Of a stretch of 64,000 nt of DNA, positions 54,132 through 64,000 are shown one piece after another. The notes under the pieces are model-generated. The model was given only the letters and a program-made list of their open reading frames with translations. It searched no databases and had not been told where the DNA came from. The stretch comes from Salinicola endophyticus. Lineage in GTDB: Bacteria > Pseudomonadota > Gammaproteobacteria > Pseudomonadales > Halomonadaceae. How positions within the stretch are numbered: position 1 is the stretch's first letter; each line of letters starts with the position of its first letter. Location of the stretch: contig NZ_CP159578.1 of assembly GCF_040536835.1 (NCBI RefSeq), positions 868,001 through 932,000 on the forward strand, given 5' to 3'. The position numbers were made by a program, and so were the translations under genes.

Positions 54132-54135
<4 letters not shown>
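52840..54135 (-). CDS. ABC transporter sugar-binding protein, ThuE-like, copy 1
   Basis: The 431-residue extracytoplasmic binding protein (family 1) has a signal peptide ending GVTSTAQA and the conserved CPTAARAWAAQSGNSVKVV, PWYTDAGLLYYRQDLL, VFQGRAYEGLTCNALEW, VFQSGNAVFMRNWPYVW and KRRQW at the end. It resembles ThuE/AglE-type trehalose, maltose or sucrose binding proteins. It overlaps the ATPase gene by 4 bp and precedes the alpha-glucosidase. A paralogue is at 57208-58473. Confidence 0.9.
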
Positions 54136-55256
<1,121 letters not shown>

Positions 55257-55287
55257 AGTTTCTCCTACCCGAAAACGGGGAAAGCAG

Positions 55288-55332
55288 TAGTCGCGGAAAG
55301 CAGGTGGCGAACAGCTTTAGTCGCGGAAAGCA
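55288..55332. repeat. 15-bp direct repeat between permease and ATPase genes
   Basis: TAGTCGCGGAAAGCA occurs at 55288-55302 and again at 55318-55332, 30 bp apart, in the 86-bp gap between the MalG-type permease and the ATPase genes. Role unknown; it may be the trace of a short duplication or affect mRNA folding. Confidence 0.7.
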
Positions 55333-55342
55333 CCAGAGGCAT

Positions 55343-56185
55343 TCAGCCCTTGACGGCACCGGCGGTGAGCCCGGAGACGATACGCCGCTGGAAGATCACC
55401 ACCAGTACCACCAGCGGCACGGTGACGATCACCGAGGCGGCCATGATCGGCCCCCACGGCAGCTCGTACTGGCTGCCGCCGGAGATCAGCGCGATCGCCA
55501 CCGGCACCGTGCGCTGCGAGTCGGTCAGGGTGAAGGTCAGGGCGAACAGGAACTCGTTCCACGCCGCGATGAAGGCCAGCAGGCCGGTGGTGGCCATCGC
55601 CGGCCACAACAGCGGCATGAACACCTTGGTCAGAGTGACCCAGGGCGAGGCGCCGTCGACGATCGCTGCCTCCTCGAGTTCGTCGGGTAGCTGGCGCATG
55701 AAGGTGGTCAGAATCCACACCGTGAACGGCAGAGTGAAGATGGTGTAGCTGAGGATCAGCCCGCCGGGGGAGTTGTAGAGATCGAGCGTGCGGATCACCT
55801 CGAACAGCCCCGACAGCACCGCCACCTGGGGGAACATCGACACCCCCAGCACGATCATCATCACCGTGGTGCGCCCGCGAAAGCGCACCCGGCCCAGCGC
55901 CCAGGCCGCGGTCAGACCCAGCAGCAGGGCGATGAGCACCACGCTGAGGGCGACCACTACCGAGTTGCGGATCGCGGCCAGGAAGGTCGGCTGCGACAGC
56001 ACGGTGACATAGTTGGAGAAGTCCAGGCTATCGACCCAGTAGCTCACCTCGAAGAGCTGACTCGACGGCTTCAGCGAGGTCACGATGGCGTAGTAGAAGG
56101 GGAAGATGGCATAGAGCACCAGCACCGCCACCAGCAGCCAGAAGCCGGTTTTCAGTGCGATGGCCTTGAGTCTGCGCAGCGTCAT
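55343..56185 (-). CDS. ABC sugar importer permease (MalG type)
   Basis: The 280-residue protein has six membrane spans and the EAA loop EEAAIVDGASPWVTLTKVFMPLLWPA (key EEAAIVDGAS). The start MTLRRLKAIAL overlaps the upstream permease by 4 bp. It pairs with the MalF-type permease and the ATPase to form the importer. Confidence 0.92.
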   Translation of the reverse strand: MTLRRLKAIALKTGFWLLVAVLVLYAIFPFYYAIVTSLKPSSQLFEVSYWVDSLDFSNYVTVLSQPTFLAAIRNSVVVALSVVLIALLLGLTAAWALGRVRFRGRTTVMMIVLGVSMFPQVAVLSGLFEVIRTLDLYNSPGGLILSYTIFTLPFTVWILTTFMRQLPDELEEAAIVDGASPWVTLTKVFMPLLWPAMATTGLLAFIAAWNEFLFALTFTLTDSQRTVPVAIALISGGSQYELPWGPIMAASVIVTVPLVVLVVIFQRRIVSGLTAGAVKG

Positions 56186-57189
56186 GACCCACCTCCCAGC
56201 TGGCGGCGTCCGAGATAGAGATAGACCACCGTGACCAGCGCGATGATCATGAACAACAGCGTCGAGGCGGCGCTGCCGTAGCCCACGTCCTGGAACTCCA
56301 CCAGCTGCTGGCGAGCGTAGATCGACATCGTCATGGTCGAGGCAGCGTTGGAGGTCAGCACGTAGATGACGTCGAACACACGCAGCGCGTCCAGGGCGCG
56401 GAAGATCACCGCCACCAGCAGGGCCGGGGTGATCAGCGGCAGAGTGACGCGGAAGAAAACCCGGACCGGATGGATACCGTCGACCTTGGCCGCCTCGTAG
56501 CAGTCCGAGGGCAGCATCTGCAGCGCCGCGAGTACCAGCAGGGCGACGAACGGGGTCGCCTTCCACACGTCGACCATGATCACCGCCCACATCGACAGGC
56601 TGGCATCGGCGGTCCACGACAGCGGTGCGTCGATCAGCCCCAGGGTCATCAGCAGGTGGTTGATGATCCCGAACTGATCGTTGAGCATCCACGCCCAGAT
56701 CTTGGCCGAGACCACGGTGGGGATCGCCCACGGGATCAGCATCGCCGCGCGTACCAGGGTGCGACCACGGAAGTGGGCGTTGAGCACCAGCGCCACGATT
56801 ACCCCCAGCACCGCCTCCAGCGATACCGACACCAGCGCGAAGTAGAGCGTGTTCCACACCGACTGCCACCACAGCGGGTCGGCGAGGATGCCGTACCAGC
56901 CGTTGTCGTAGACCAGGTAGTTCTCGAGCCCGATGAAGTTGGCGCCCTCGAGGCTCGACAGGCTGGCGTCGGTGACGCTGAACCAGAAGGTGCGTGCCAG
57001 CGGCCAGCCGGCGACCAGCGCCAGGCCGACCAGCATCGGCGTCAGGAACAGCCAGGCCGCGCGCACCCGGCGCCGGCGTACCCGGGTGCCGCGCTCGCGG
57101 CGCGGCCGTACCGGTTGGTTGGCCTCTAGCGTGCCGCCCGGTGTCGGGGCGGCCGGCGTCTGCGCCATCGTGGGTTGCCGATTAGCCAT
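56182..57189 (-). CDS. ABC sugar importer permease (MalF type)
   Basis: The 335-residue protein has an Arg-rich N-terminal tail, six membrane spans and the EAA loop YEAAKVDGIHPVRVFFRVTLPLI (key YEAAKVDG). GGAGG precedes the ATG. It follows the copy 2 binding-protein gene by 18 bp. Confidence 0.92.
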   Translation of the reverse strand: MANRQPTMAQTPAAPTPGGTLEANQPVRPRRERGTRVRRRRVRAAWLFLTPMLVGLALVAGWPLARTFWFSVTDASLSSLEGANFIGLENYLVYDNGWYGILADPLWWQSVWNTLYFALVSVSLEAVLGVIVALVLNAHFRGRTLVRAAMLIPWAIPTVVSAKIWAWMLNDQFGIINHLLMTLGLIDAPLSWTADASLSMWAVIMVDVWKATPFVALLVLAALQMLPSDCYEAAKVDGIHPVRVFFRVTLPLITPALLVAVIFRALDALRVFDVIYVLTSNAASTMTMSIYARQQLVEFQDVGYGSAASTLLFMIIALVTVVYLYLGRRQLGGGS

Positions 57190-57207
57190 GGATTGCCTCC
57201 CGGCCGC

Positions 57208-58473
57208 TTACCAGCGGCGCCGCTTGATGCGCTCGAGTTCGCTCTGCAGTGACGCCAGACCCTGGGCCGCGTCGACCTTGCCGGAGAGCACTTCATGCAC
57301 GGTGTTGAAGAAGGCGTTGGAGACCCGCGGATACTTGTCGCCGGTCACCGCCGAGGGGCGCGGAATCGCCGAGGTGAAGGTGGTGTAGAGGGTGCCGAAG
57401 AAGGGCACTGCGGCGAGGACTTCCTTGTCTTTATAGAGTGCCGGCAGAGTCGGGTTGTAGGCGCCCTCGATGGCGCGGCGCTTCTGCTCTGCGGGAGAGG
57501 TCAGGAAGGCGACCAGGTCGGCGGCCATCTGTGGGTGCTCGCTGTAGCGCGAAACCGCCAGGTTCCAGCCGCCGAGCACCGCCGCACTGTGGCCGTCGGC
57601 GCCGCCGGCGGGCAGTGCCACCACGCCGACCTTGTCACGGATGTCGCTCTGTTCGGACTGCACCAGATCCCAGGCGTAGGGCCAGTTGCGCATGAACAGC
57701 GCATTGCCCGACTGGAACACCCCGCGCGACTCCTCCTCGGTGTAGTTGAGTACCCCCTGGGGTGAGATGTCGCCGATCCAGCTCGCTGCCAGAGTCAGTG
57801 CCTTCGCCGCCTGTGGATTATCGATGGTGATATCGCCGGCATCGTCGACGATGGTGCCGCCGTCGGGATAGCTGGCGATCCACTCCAGCGCGTCCACCGT
57901 CAGCCCCTCGTAGGCGCGCCCCTGGAACACGAAGCCCCAGAAATCCTTGTGGCCGGCCTGGCGCTCGCCGGCCTGGACTGTGCGCGCCGCCTCGGTCAGC
58001 TGTTCCCAGGTGGTGGGCACCGCCAGGCCGTACTTATCCAGCAGATCCTTGCGGTAGTAGAGCACCCCGGCATCGGTGAACCACGGCATCGCCACCAGCC
58101 GGCCATCGACGGTGTTGTTGTCGACGATGGCCTCGAAGAAGTCATCGGTGGTGCCCTTGGGCAGGTACTCGTTGAGGTCGATCAGGTGCGGCGCCAGCAT
58201 GCCCGGCCACACCACGTCGATCTGGAACACGTCGATATCACCGGAGCGCGCGTTGAGGATCTGCTGGTAGAGCGACAGCCGCTCGGTGGCGGAGTTGGGG
58301 GTCGAGACCACCTCGACGCTGTGACCGCTCTGGGCCTCCCAGCGCGCAACGCCCTCCTTGCACAGCGTGAGCTCGGCGCCGACCGCGCCGCAGGAGATGG
58401 TGAGATCGGCGGCCTGGACCTGTCCCGCGATGGTCAGGGTGGTCGCCAGCATTAGCAGAGAACGTGTTTTCAT
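57208..58473 (-). CDS. ABC transporter sugar-binding protein, ThuE-like, copy 2
   Basis: The 421-residue protein has a signal peptide ending IAGQVQA, then the same family pattern as copy 1: PWFTDAGVLYYRKDLL, VFQGRAYEGLTVDALEW, VFQSGNALFMRNWPYAW, GGWNLAVSRYS and a C-terminal KRRRW. It begins the operon with an AGGAG site before the ATG and is about as similar to Rhizobium ThuE as to copy 1. LacI-type operator at 58593-58606 lies 120 bp upstream. Confidence 0.91.
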   Translation of the reverse strand: MKTRSLLMLATTLTIAGQVQAADLTISCGAVGAELTLCKEGVARWEAQSGHSVEVVSTPNSATERLSLYQQILNARSGDIDVFQIDVVWPGMLAPHLIDLNEYLPKGTTDDFFEAIVDNNTVDGRLVAMPWFTDAGVLYYRKDLLDKYGLAVPTTWEQLTEAARTVQAGERQAGHKDFWGFVFQGRAYEGLTVDALEWIASYPDGGTIVDDAGDITIDNPQAAKALTLAASWIGDISPQGVLNYTEEESRGVFQSGNALFMRNWPYAWDLVQSEQSDIRDKVGVVALPAGGADGHSAAVLGGWNLAVSRYSEHPQMAADLVAFLTSPAEQKRRAIEGAYNPTLPALYKDKEVLAAVPFFGTLYTTFTSAIPRPSAVTGDKYPRVSNAFFNTVHEVLSGKVDAAQGLASLQSELERIKRRRW

Positions 58474-58592
58474 CCTGGGCTCCTGGGGAGTACCGGTTGT
58501 TGTTGTGGGCGATCTCGTCGGTGGTCATCGCCGTGCGCCCGAGGTTCGCGCCGGGGGCCGCGGGGCCATTCATGGGGCGATGCCGGCGGCGT

Positions 58593-58606
58593 CTTAATCG
58601 TTTAAG
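58593..58606. promoter_or_regulatory. LacI-type operator, ABC operon side
   Basis: CTTAATCGTTTAAG differs by one base from the perfect palindrome CTTAAACGTTTAAG found at 58775-58788. It lies 120 bp before the minus-strand binding-protein gene, next to a probable promoter. The central CG and arm length are typical of LacI-family sites. Confidence 0.72.
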
Positions 58607-58663
58607 TTCGCAGCCAAGTTATGCCACTTGTTCGCGCCGGCTCAACCCGGACTTTGGTTGTAA

Positions 58664-60535
<1,872 letters not shown>

Positions 60536-60557
60536 ACCGAGAGCCGACCTGGCTCTA

Positions 60558-60621
60558 GCCCGCCGTCAGCGGCGGGCCAGCGTGACCCGACACCCCGCCG
60601 ATTATGATCGGCGGGGTGTCG
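60558..60621 (+). terminator. Two hairpins after the porin gene
   Basis: GCCCGCCG / CGGCGGGC (60558-60577) is followed by a 15-bp stem CGACACCCCGCCGAT / ATCGGCGGGGTGTCG (60588-60621, TATG loop). The second, followed by CGTTT, is terminator-like although the T-run is short. Confidence 0.65.
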
Positions 60622-60686
60622 CGTTTCAGACGTGCTGGGCAGTGCTGGACGGCGCTGGTGGGTGAGAGATGAAAGGCGGTGCGGGG

Positions 60687-61613
60687 TCAGCTGAACGAGA
60701 GCAGCAGCAGGATCAGCGGCGGTGAGAGCAGCGAGAGCAGAAAGCCGCTGACGATGGCCACCGGCACGCAAGCGATGCCGCCGTGCTTCTGGATCACCGG
60801 CAGGGTGAAGTCCATCGCCGTGGCGCCGCTGTAGCCGATCGCCAGCGGCACCGCGCCGCGGATGAACAGCGGCACCAGCAGAAAGGCCAGCAGCTCTCGG
60901 GCCAGGTCGTTGAAGAAGGCGGCGCCCCCTAGTACGGGGCCGATCTGGTCGCCGATCAGAATGCCCGACAGCGAGTACCAGCCGAAGCCTGCGGCCAGCG
61001 CCATGCCCTGGTTCCAGGGCAGCGCCAGCAGCGGTGCGGCGAGCAGACCGGCGAGCAGTGAACTCATCAGTACCACGCCGGCGATTGCCAGTCCCAGTCG
61101 GTTGAGCAGGATCTGGCGCAGCCCGAGCCCTGAATTGCGCAGCTGGCAGCCGATCAGGCCGAGCAGGGCGTAGAGCGTCCAGGTGGCCAGGGTCTCGGCC
61201 TGGGCCGCCGGATGCCAGCCGAGCAGACGCATGCCGGCGCCGAGCAGCACGCCGCCGGCGACCACGGCGCACAGCAGCACCGAGCCCTTCATTGCCTGCC
61301 ACTTGCTCAGCGGCGGTGCATCGTCACCGGCGATGCGTTCGACCCGCGCCAGCGGTCGCCGCGACAGCCACCACAGGGCGAGCAGATTGAGCGGCGAGAT
61401 CACCAGGAACAGGGTGGTGGCGGTGGCGCCGATGGTCGAGAGCTGCCCCAGCAGGTTCTCCATCCCGCCCAGGCCGATGCCCATCAGCAGCAGGATGACG
61501 TAGACCGAGGCGCTGACGCCGCGGTCGATGCCGCGGCGCACGCCGGCGTGCCGGACCGGTATCAGGTAGCCGACGATCAGCGGCAACAGTATCCACAGCA
61601 AGCCCAGCAGCAT
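60687..61613 (-). CDS. lysO: LysO-type lysine exporter (YbjE family)
   Basis: The 308-residue membrane protein has about eight or nine spans and the DUF340/LysO features GIGLGGMENLL, GFGWYSLSGILIGDQIGPVLGGAAFFNDLARELLAF (key FGWYSLSG and FFNDLARELLAF) and GYSGATAMDFTLP. LysO exports lysine and its toxic analogues. GAGG precedes the ATG. It is separated from the upstream DUF3108 gene by a terminator. Confidence 0.88.
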   Translation of the reverse strand: MLLGLLWILLPLIVGYLIPVRHAGVRRGIDRGVSASVYVILLLMGIGLGGMENLLGQLSTIGATATTLFLVISPLNLLALWWLSRRPLARVERIAGDDAPPLSKWQAMKGSVLLCAVVAGGVLLGAGMRLLGWHPAAQAETLATWTLYALLGLIGCQLRNSGLGLRQILLNRLGLAIAGVVLMSSLLAGLLAAPLLALPWNQGMALAAGFGWYSLSGILIGDQIGPVLGGAAFFNDLARELLAFLLVPLFIRGAVPLAIGYSGATAMDFTLPVIQKHGGIACVPVAIVSGFLLSLLSPPLILLLLSFS

Positions 61614-61636
61614 GGCGACCTCGGCGGCATGAACAA

Positions 61637-61667
61637 TGAAAACGGGCGCCCTGTAGGGGCGCCCGTT
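61637..61667 (-). terminator. Terminator between DUF3108 gene and lysO
   Basis: AACGGGCGCC (61641-61650) pairs with GGCGCCCGTT (61658-61667), with the T-run TTTTCA on the minus strand. It ends the minus-strand DUF3108 transcript before lysO. Confidence 0.85.
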
Positions 61668-61712
61668 GACGAGTCGAAACTGTAATTCGAGACGCTACGT
61701 CATTCAACTCCC

Positions 61713-62387
61713 TTAGCGCGGGAAGCTGACATCGAGCAGGCTGAGCTGGCTGCGCTGCTCACCGCCGCGCACGTAGCGGCTGGCCAGCAGCAGGCCGGGC
61801 ACGTCGCGGTCGAAGGTCAGGAACAGATGGCGGCCGCGCTTGTCCGGGTCGGCGTCCCAGGTATCGACGCTGACCCCCGGGAACTTGCCGGCCGGTGTGG
61901 TGACGTCCTCTTCACCGGTCACCCGATAGTAGAGCGTCTTGTCGCGTCCCTTGTAATCCTGATAGGTCAACTGACAGGGCGAGACCTGTTCGCTGCGACA
62001 GCGCGCCTCGGGGGCCTCACGCGCGAGCTCGAACAGCGCGGTCTGGCGGTCGGGCAGGCGTTTCAGCTGCTTGGCGGTCAGGTGGTAGTCATCGCCGATC
62101 CCCAGCAGCGAGTAGCCCGAGGTGTAGTCGAGGGCCTGCACGTCATCGCCCGTCACGGTGAAGCGCCCACGCTCCTCGCCGTGGGCGATCTTGATGCTGG
62201 CCTGCATCGCGCTCTCCCAGGTCTCGCCTTGCTGGCTCAGGCGGTGGGTGATGGTGGCATCCGGCCAGCCGCTGATGTCCAGGCGGTAGTGGGCCACGAA
62301 GGGCGTCGGTGCGCTTTGCGCCAGCGCCGTGGTCGTACCGAGCAGCAGTAGGGCGAGTGACACTAGCGTCGAGGTGAGAGTGGGCAT
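61713..62387 (-). CDS. DUF3108 periplasmic protein
   Basis: The 224-residue protein has a signal peptide (LALLLLGTTTALA) and the DUF3108 patterns PFVAHYRLDISG, GIGDDYHLTAKQLKRLPDRQTALFEL (key LPDRQTA) and VDTWDADPDKRGRHLFLTFDRDVPGLLL (key TWDADPD). Function is unknown. It may fold as a beta-sandwich like outer-membrane lipid-binding proteins. It ends at a terminator. Confidence 0.82.
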   Translation of the reverse strand: MPTLTSTLVSLALLLLGTTTALAQSAPTPFVAHYRLDISGWPDATITHRLSQQGETWESAMQASIKIAHGEERGRFTVTGDDVQALDYTSGYSLLGIGDDYHLTAKQLKRLPDRQTALFELAREAPEARCRSEQVSPCQLTYQDYKGRDKTLYYRVTGEEDVTTPAGKFPGVSVDTWDADPDKRGRHLFLTFDRDVPGLLLASRYVRGGEQRSQLSLLDVSFPR

Positions 62388-62505
62388 CGTCTTGACTCAG
62401 GCTGGAGGCTTGGCTCTGTTGATGCCGGTTTCGGCCAAAGGTTCACCTGTGGCGAGACCGGGTGCCGCGTTTCTTGTGCACCCGGCCTTGGCAGCCTGCC
62501 CCAGA

Positions 62506-63789
62506 TCACGCTGTGGGCTTGGCCTCCTCCAGGGCATCGTCCACCGGGTCCTCCAGCGGCTGGCCAGACTCGTCCTGGAGCTGGTAGGCATACGCGCCCT
62601 CCAGCCCCGCCTCCTCTTCGGGATCCTCTTGGGCCTCGGCGATATAGCCGGGATAGAAGGGCGAGAGGATGGCGACGACGATGCCCAGTGCGGCGATCAG
62701 CGAGAAGGCGTAGGTGTAGTCGAACAGATCGATCAAGCGCCCGATCACCGGCGAACCCGTCGCCTGTCCCAGCGCCACGGCCATGAAGGGAAACACCGGG
62801 CCGGCCGACAGACGCCCCGGCAGCAGGCGGATACCGGTCATCAGATAGAGCCCGGTCAAGCTCATATAGGAGAGCCCGAAGATCAGCGCCGAAAAGAGTG
62901 TCAGCCCGGGCTGTGCCGGGTTGGCTGCCAGCAGCAGCATGCTGGCGGCGAGCATCATCAGCATCAGCGCCTGGGTGATCGGCGGATTGTTGCGGTCGGC
63001 GAGGTCGGCGACCACGGCGCCGCCCAGGCCCGCCACGCCCACCGCGAACCAGAGCCAGCCGGTGGCGCCCGCCGAGCCGCCGCCGAGAGTGATCACCAGA
63101 TCGGGGGCGAAGATCCAGTACGCCGACGAGACGAAGCCCATCAAGAACGCGAACAGCGACAGGCGGACCAGACGCGACCACGGCAGCTCACCGAGCGGCG
63201 GCGGTGGGGCGGCCTCGGCGGGCGTCAGCCGCGATACCGCCGGCAGGAAGAACCAGGTGGCACACAGGCCGGCGATGGCCAGGGCGGTGAAAGAGAGGTA
63301 GGCCGTGCGCCAGGCGCCGGTCATCAAAATCACCGTGGGCACGGCAACCATGATGCCGATGCTGGTGCCCGCATTCATGAACGAGCTGACCCGCGCATGC
63401 AGGGCGCGCTTGACCACGGCCTGCATGCCGGTCGTCAGTGCCGGCATCATCAGCCCGGTGCAGATACCGCAGGAGAAGACGCCGATACCCAGGGTGATGG
63501 CGCTCGCCGCCTGGCTGATGAGCGCTAGGCCGGCGACGCCGAAGCTGGCCGAGATCATCGCCGCGTAGCGCGCGCCCAGGCGGTTGGCGAGCACCGGGGC
63601 GAAGCCGGTGGAGAGCAGGAAGCTCACCAGCGGCAGCGCGCCGATCACCCCGATCGTATAGGTGGTGAGGGCCAGGTCGTCGCGGATCTGCGGGACGAAA
63701 AGGCCGAAGGCGAAACGCGCCACACCATAGCTGATGGCAATGAGTACCGCGCCGAACGCCGCGAAGCTGGTGCTGGAGATATTTCTCAT
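62506..63789 (-). CDS. YbfB/YjiJ-family MFS transporter
   Basis: The 427-residue protein has 12 membrane spans and the YbfB pattern SYGVARFAFGLFVPQI at the first helix, characteristic of MFS_4. Substrate is unknown. ATG 63789 was chosen because AGAGGTG lies 7 nt upstream; a GTG nine nt earlier has no suitable site. The C-terminal 40 residues are acidic and hydrophilic. It is the last gene of the window; the following 211 bases show only a GGCTAC/GTAGCC hairpin. Confidence 0.88.
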   Translation of the reverse strand: MRNISSTSFAAFGAVLIAISYGVARFAFGLFVPQIRDDLALTTYTIGVIGALPLVSFLLSTGFAPVLANRLGARYAAMISASFGVAGLALISQAASAITLGIGVFSCGICTGLMMPALTTGMQAVVKRALHARVSSFMNAGTSIGIMVAVPTVILMTGAWRTAYLSFTALAIAGLCATWFFLPAVSRLTPAEAAPPPPLGELPWSRLVRLSLFAFLMGFVSSAYWIFAPDLVITLGGGSAGATGWLWFAVGVAGLGGAVVADLADRNNPPITQALMLMMLAASMLLLAANPAQPGLTLFSALIFGLSYMSLTGLYLMTGIRLLPGRLSAGPVFPFMAVALGQATGSPVIGRLIDLFDYTYAFSLIAALGIVVAILSPFYPGYIAEAQEDPEEEAGLEGAYAYQLQDESGQPLEDPVDDALEEAKPTA

Positions 63790-64000
63790 GGCTTTCACCT
63801 CTCTGGCGCTCGTGGACGACGCCTGACCTGTGGCCTGATCGATGCTTCGGGGGCGCGGTCGCTCAGCCGCAGCCAGCCCGAGGGGCGCTCACCGCAGTGT
63901 GGATGAGACCCGCGCTAGGGTGAAGTGCGCAGGCGCGGCTGGATTCGGCCGCGGCGCGATCGCGGTGGCGGGTGTCGTCGGTGGCTACGTTCAGTAGCCG

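Noticed and set aside
63983..63999. GGCTAC/GTAGCC hairpin at the right edge
   Set aside because: Short stem at the window end; without the next sequence it cannot be interpreted.

Overview
The window is a contiguous piece of a GC-rich gammaproteobacterial chromosome, most likely from the Halomonadaceae (Halomonas/Salinicola type). This rests on the Pseudomonas-like gene orders lptD-surA-pdxA-rsmA-apaG-apaH and amgK-murU, the rnr-rlmB-rpsF-rpsR-rplI-dnaB block, a six-gene Mrp Na+/H+ antiporter operon with fused A and B subunits, and a mix of aromatic-acid and sugar catabolism. Most of it is ordinary housekeeping sequence. No phage, insertion sequence, CRISPR array or rRNA gene was seen.

Layout. 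(1) 1-4.7 kb, minus strand: a hydroxycinnamate/lignin-monomer operon, marR, an outer-membrane channel-like protein, calA, vdh, and ech (cut by the window edge). Its leader carries a palindrome and a 15-bp-period A-rich repeat. (2) 5.1-5.5 kb: three tandem tRNA-Leu(CAG) genes. (3) 5.8-13.3 kb, plus: rnr, rlmB, rpsF, rpsR, a DUF2232 membrane protein, rplI, dnaB and a small unknown gene. (4) 13.4-18.5 kb: an EAL-CBS-GGDEF protein, a DUF6482 protein, and a divergent (6-4)-type photolyase/ferrochelatase pair. (5) 18.6-24.5 kb, minus: mrpACDEFG. (6) 24.7-31 kb: a small SD-preceded ORF, a truncated photolyase homologue, a lipoprotein lytic transglycosylase, and an unusually long FlhF-like GTPase with an overlapping unknown partner. 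(7) 31-46 kb: rsmE, purD, a PrkB-like kinase, hinT, coq7, an OsmC protein, murU-amgK, then lptD-surA-pdxA-rsmA-apaG-apaH-glpE-cca. (8) 46.5-49.9 kb: a gluconate regulon (GntP permease, gntK, LacI-type GntR) with two GntR-type operator sequences. (9) 50-60.5 kb: an alpha-glucoside regulon with a LacI regulator, GH13 alpha-glucosidase, ABC transporter with two paralogous binding proteins, and a LamB/ScrY-like porin, bounded by two near-identical LacI-type operators. (10) 60.7-63.8 kb, minus: LysO-type exporter, DUF3108 protein, and a YbfB-like MFS transporter.

How the genes work together. The aromatic operon should convert coniferyl alcohol and feruloyl/coumaroyl-CoA to vanillate or hydroxybenzoate under MarR control. 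The alpha-glucoside block covers outer-membrane entry, periplasmic capture, ABC import and cytoplasmic hydrolysis. The lptD-surA pair serves outer-membrane assembly, and amgK-murU with the lytic transglycosylase serves cell-wall turnover and recycling. The Mrp antiporter fits a halotolerant lifestyle.

The least explained items are the FlhF-like protein with a C-terminal region of about 370 residues and its partner, the 15-bp repeat leader with an apparent CTG start in the aromatic operon, the tandem repeats before dnaB, the truncated photolyase, and the duplicated binding proteins. All functions are inferred by reading; no database search was run.
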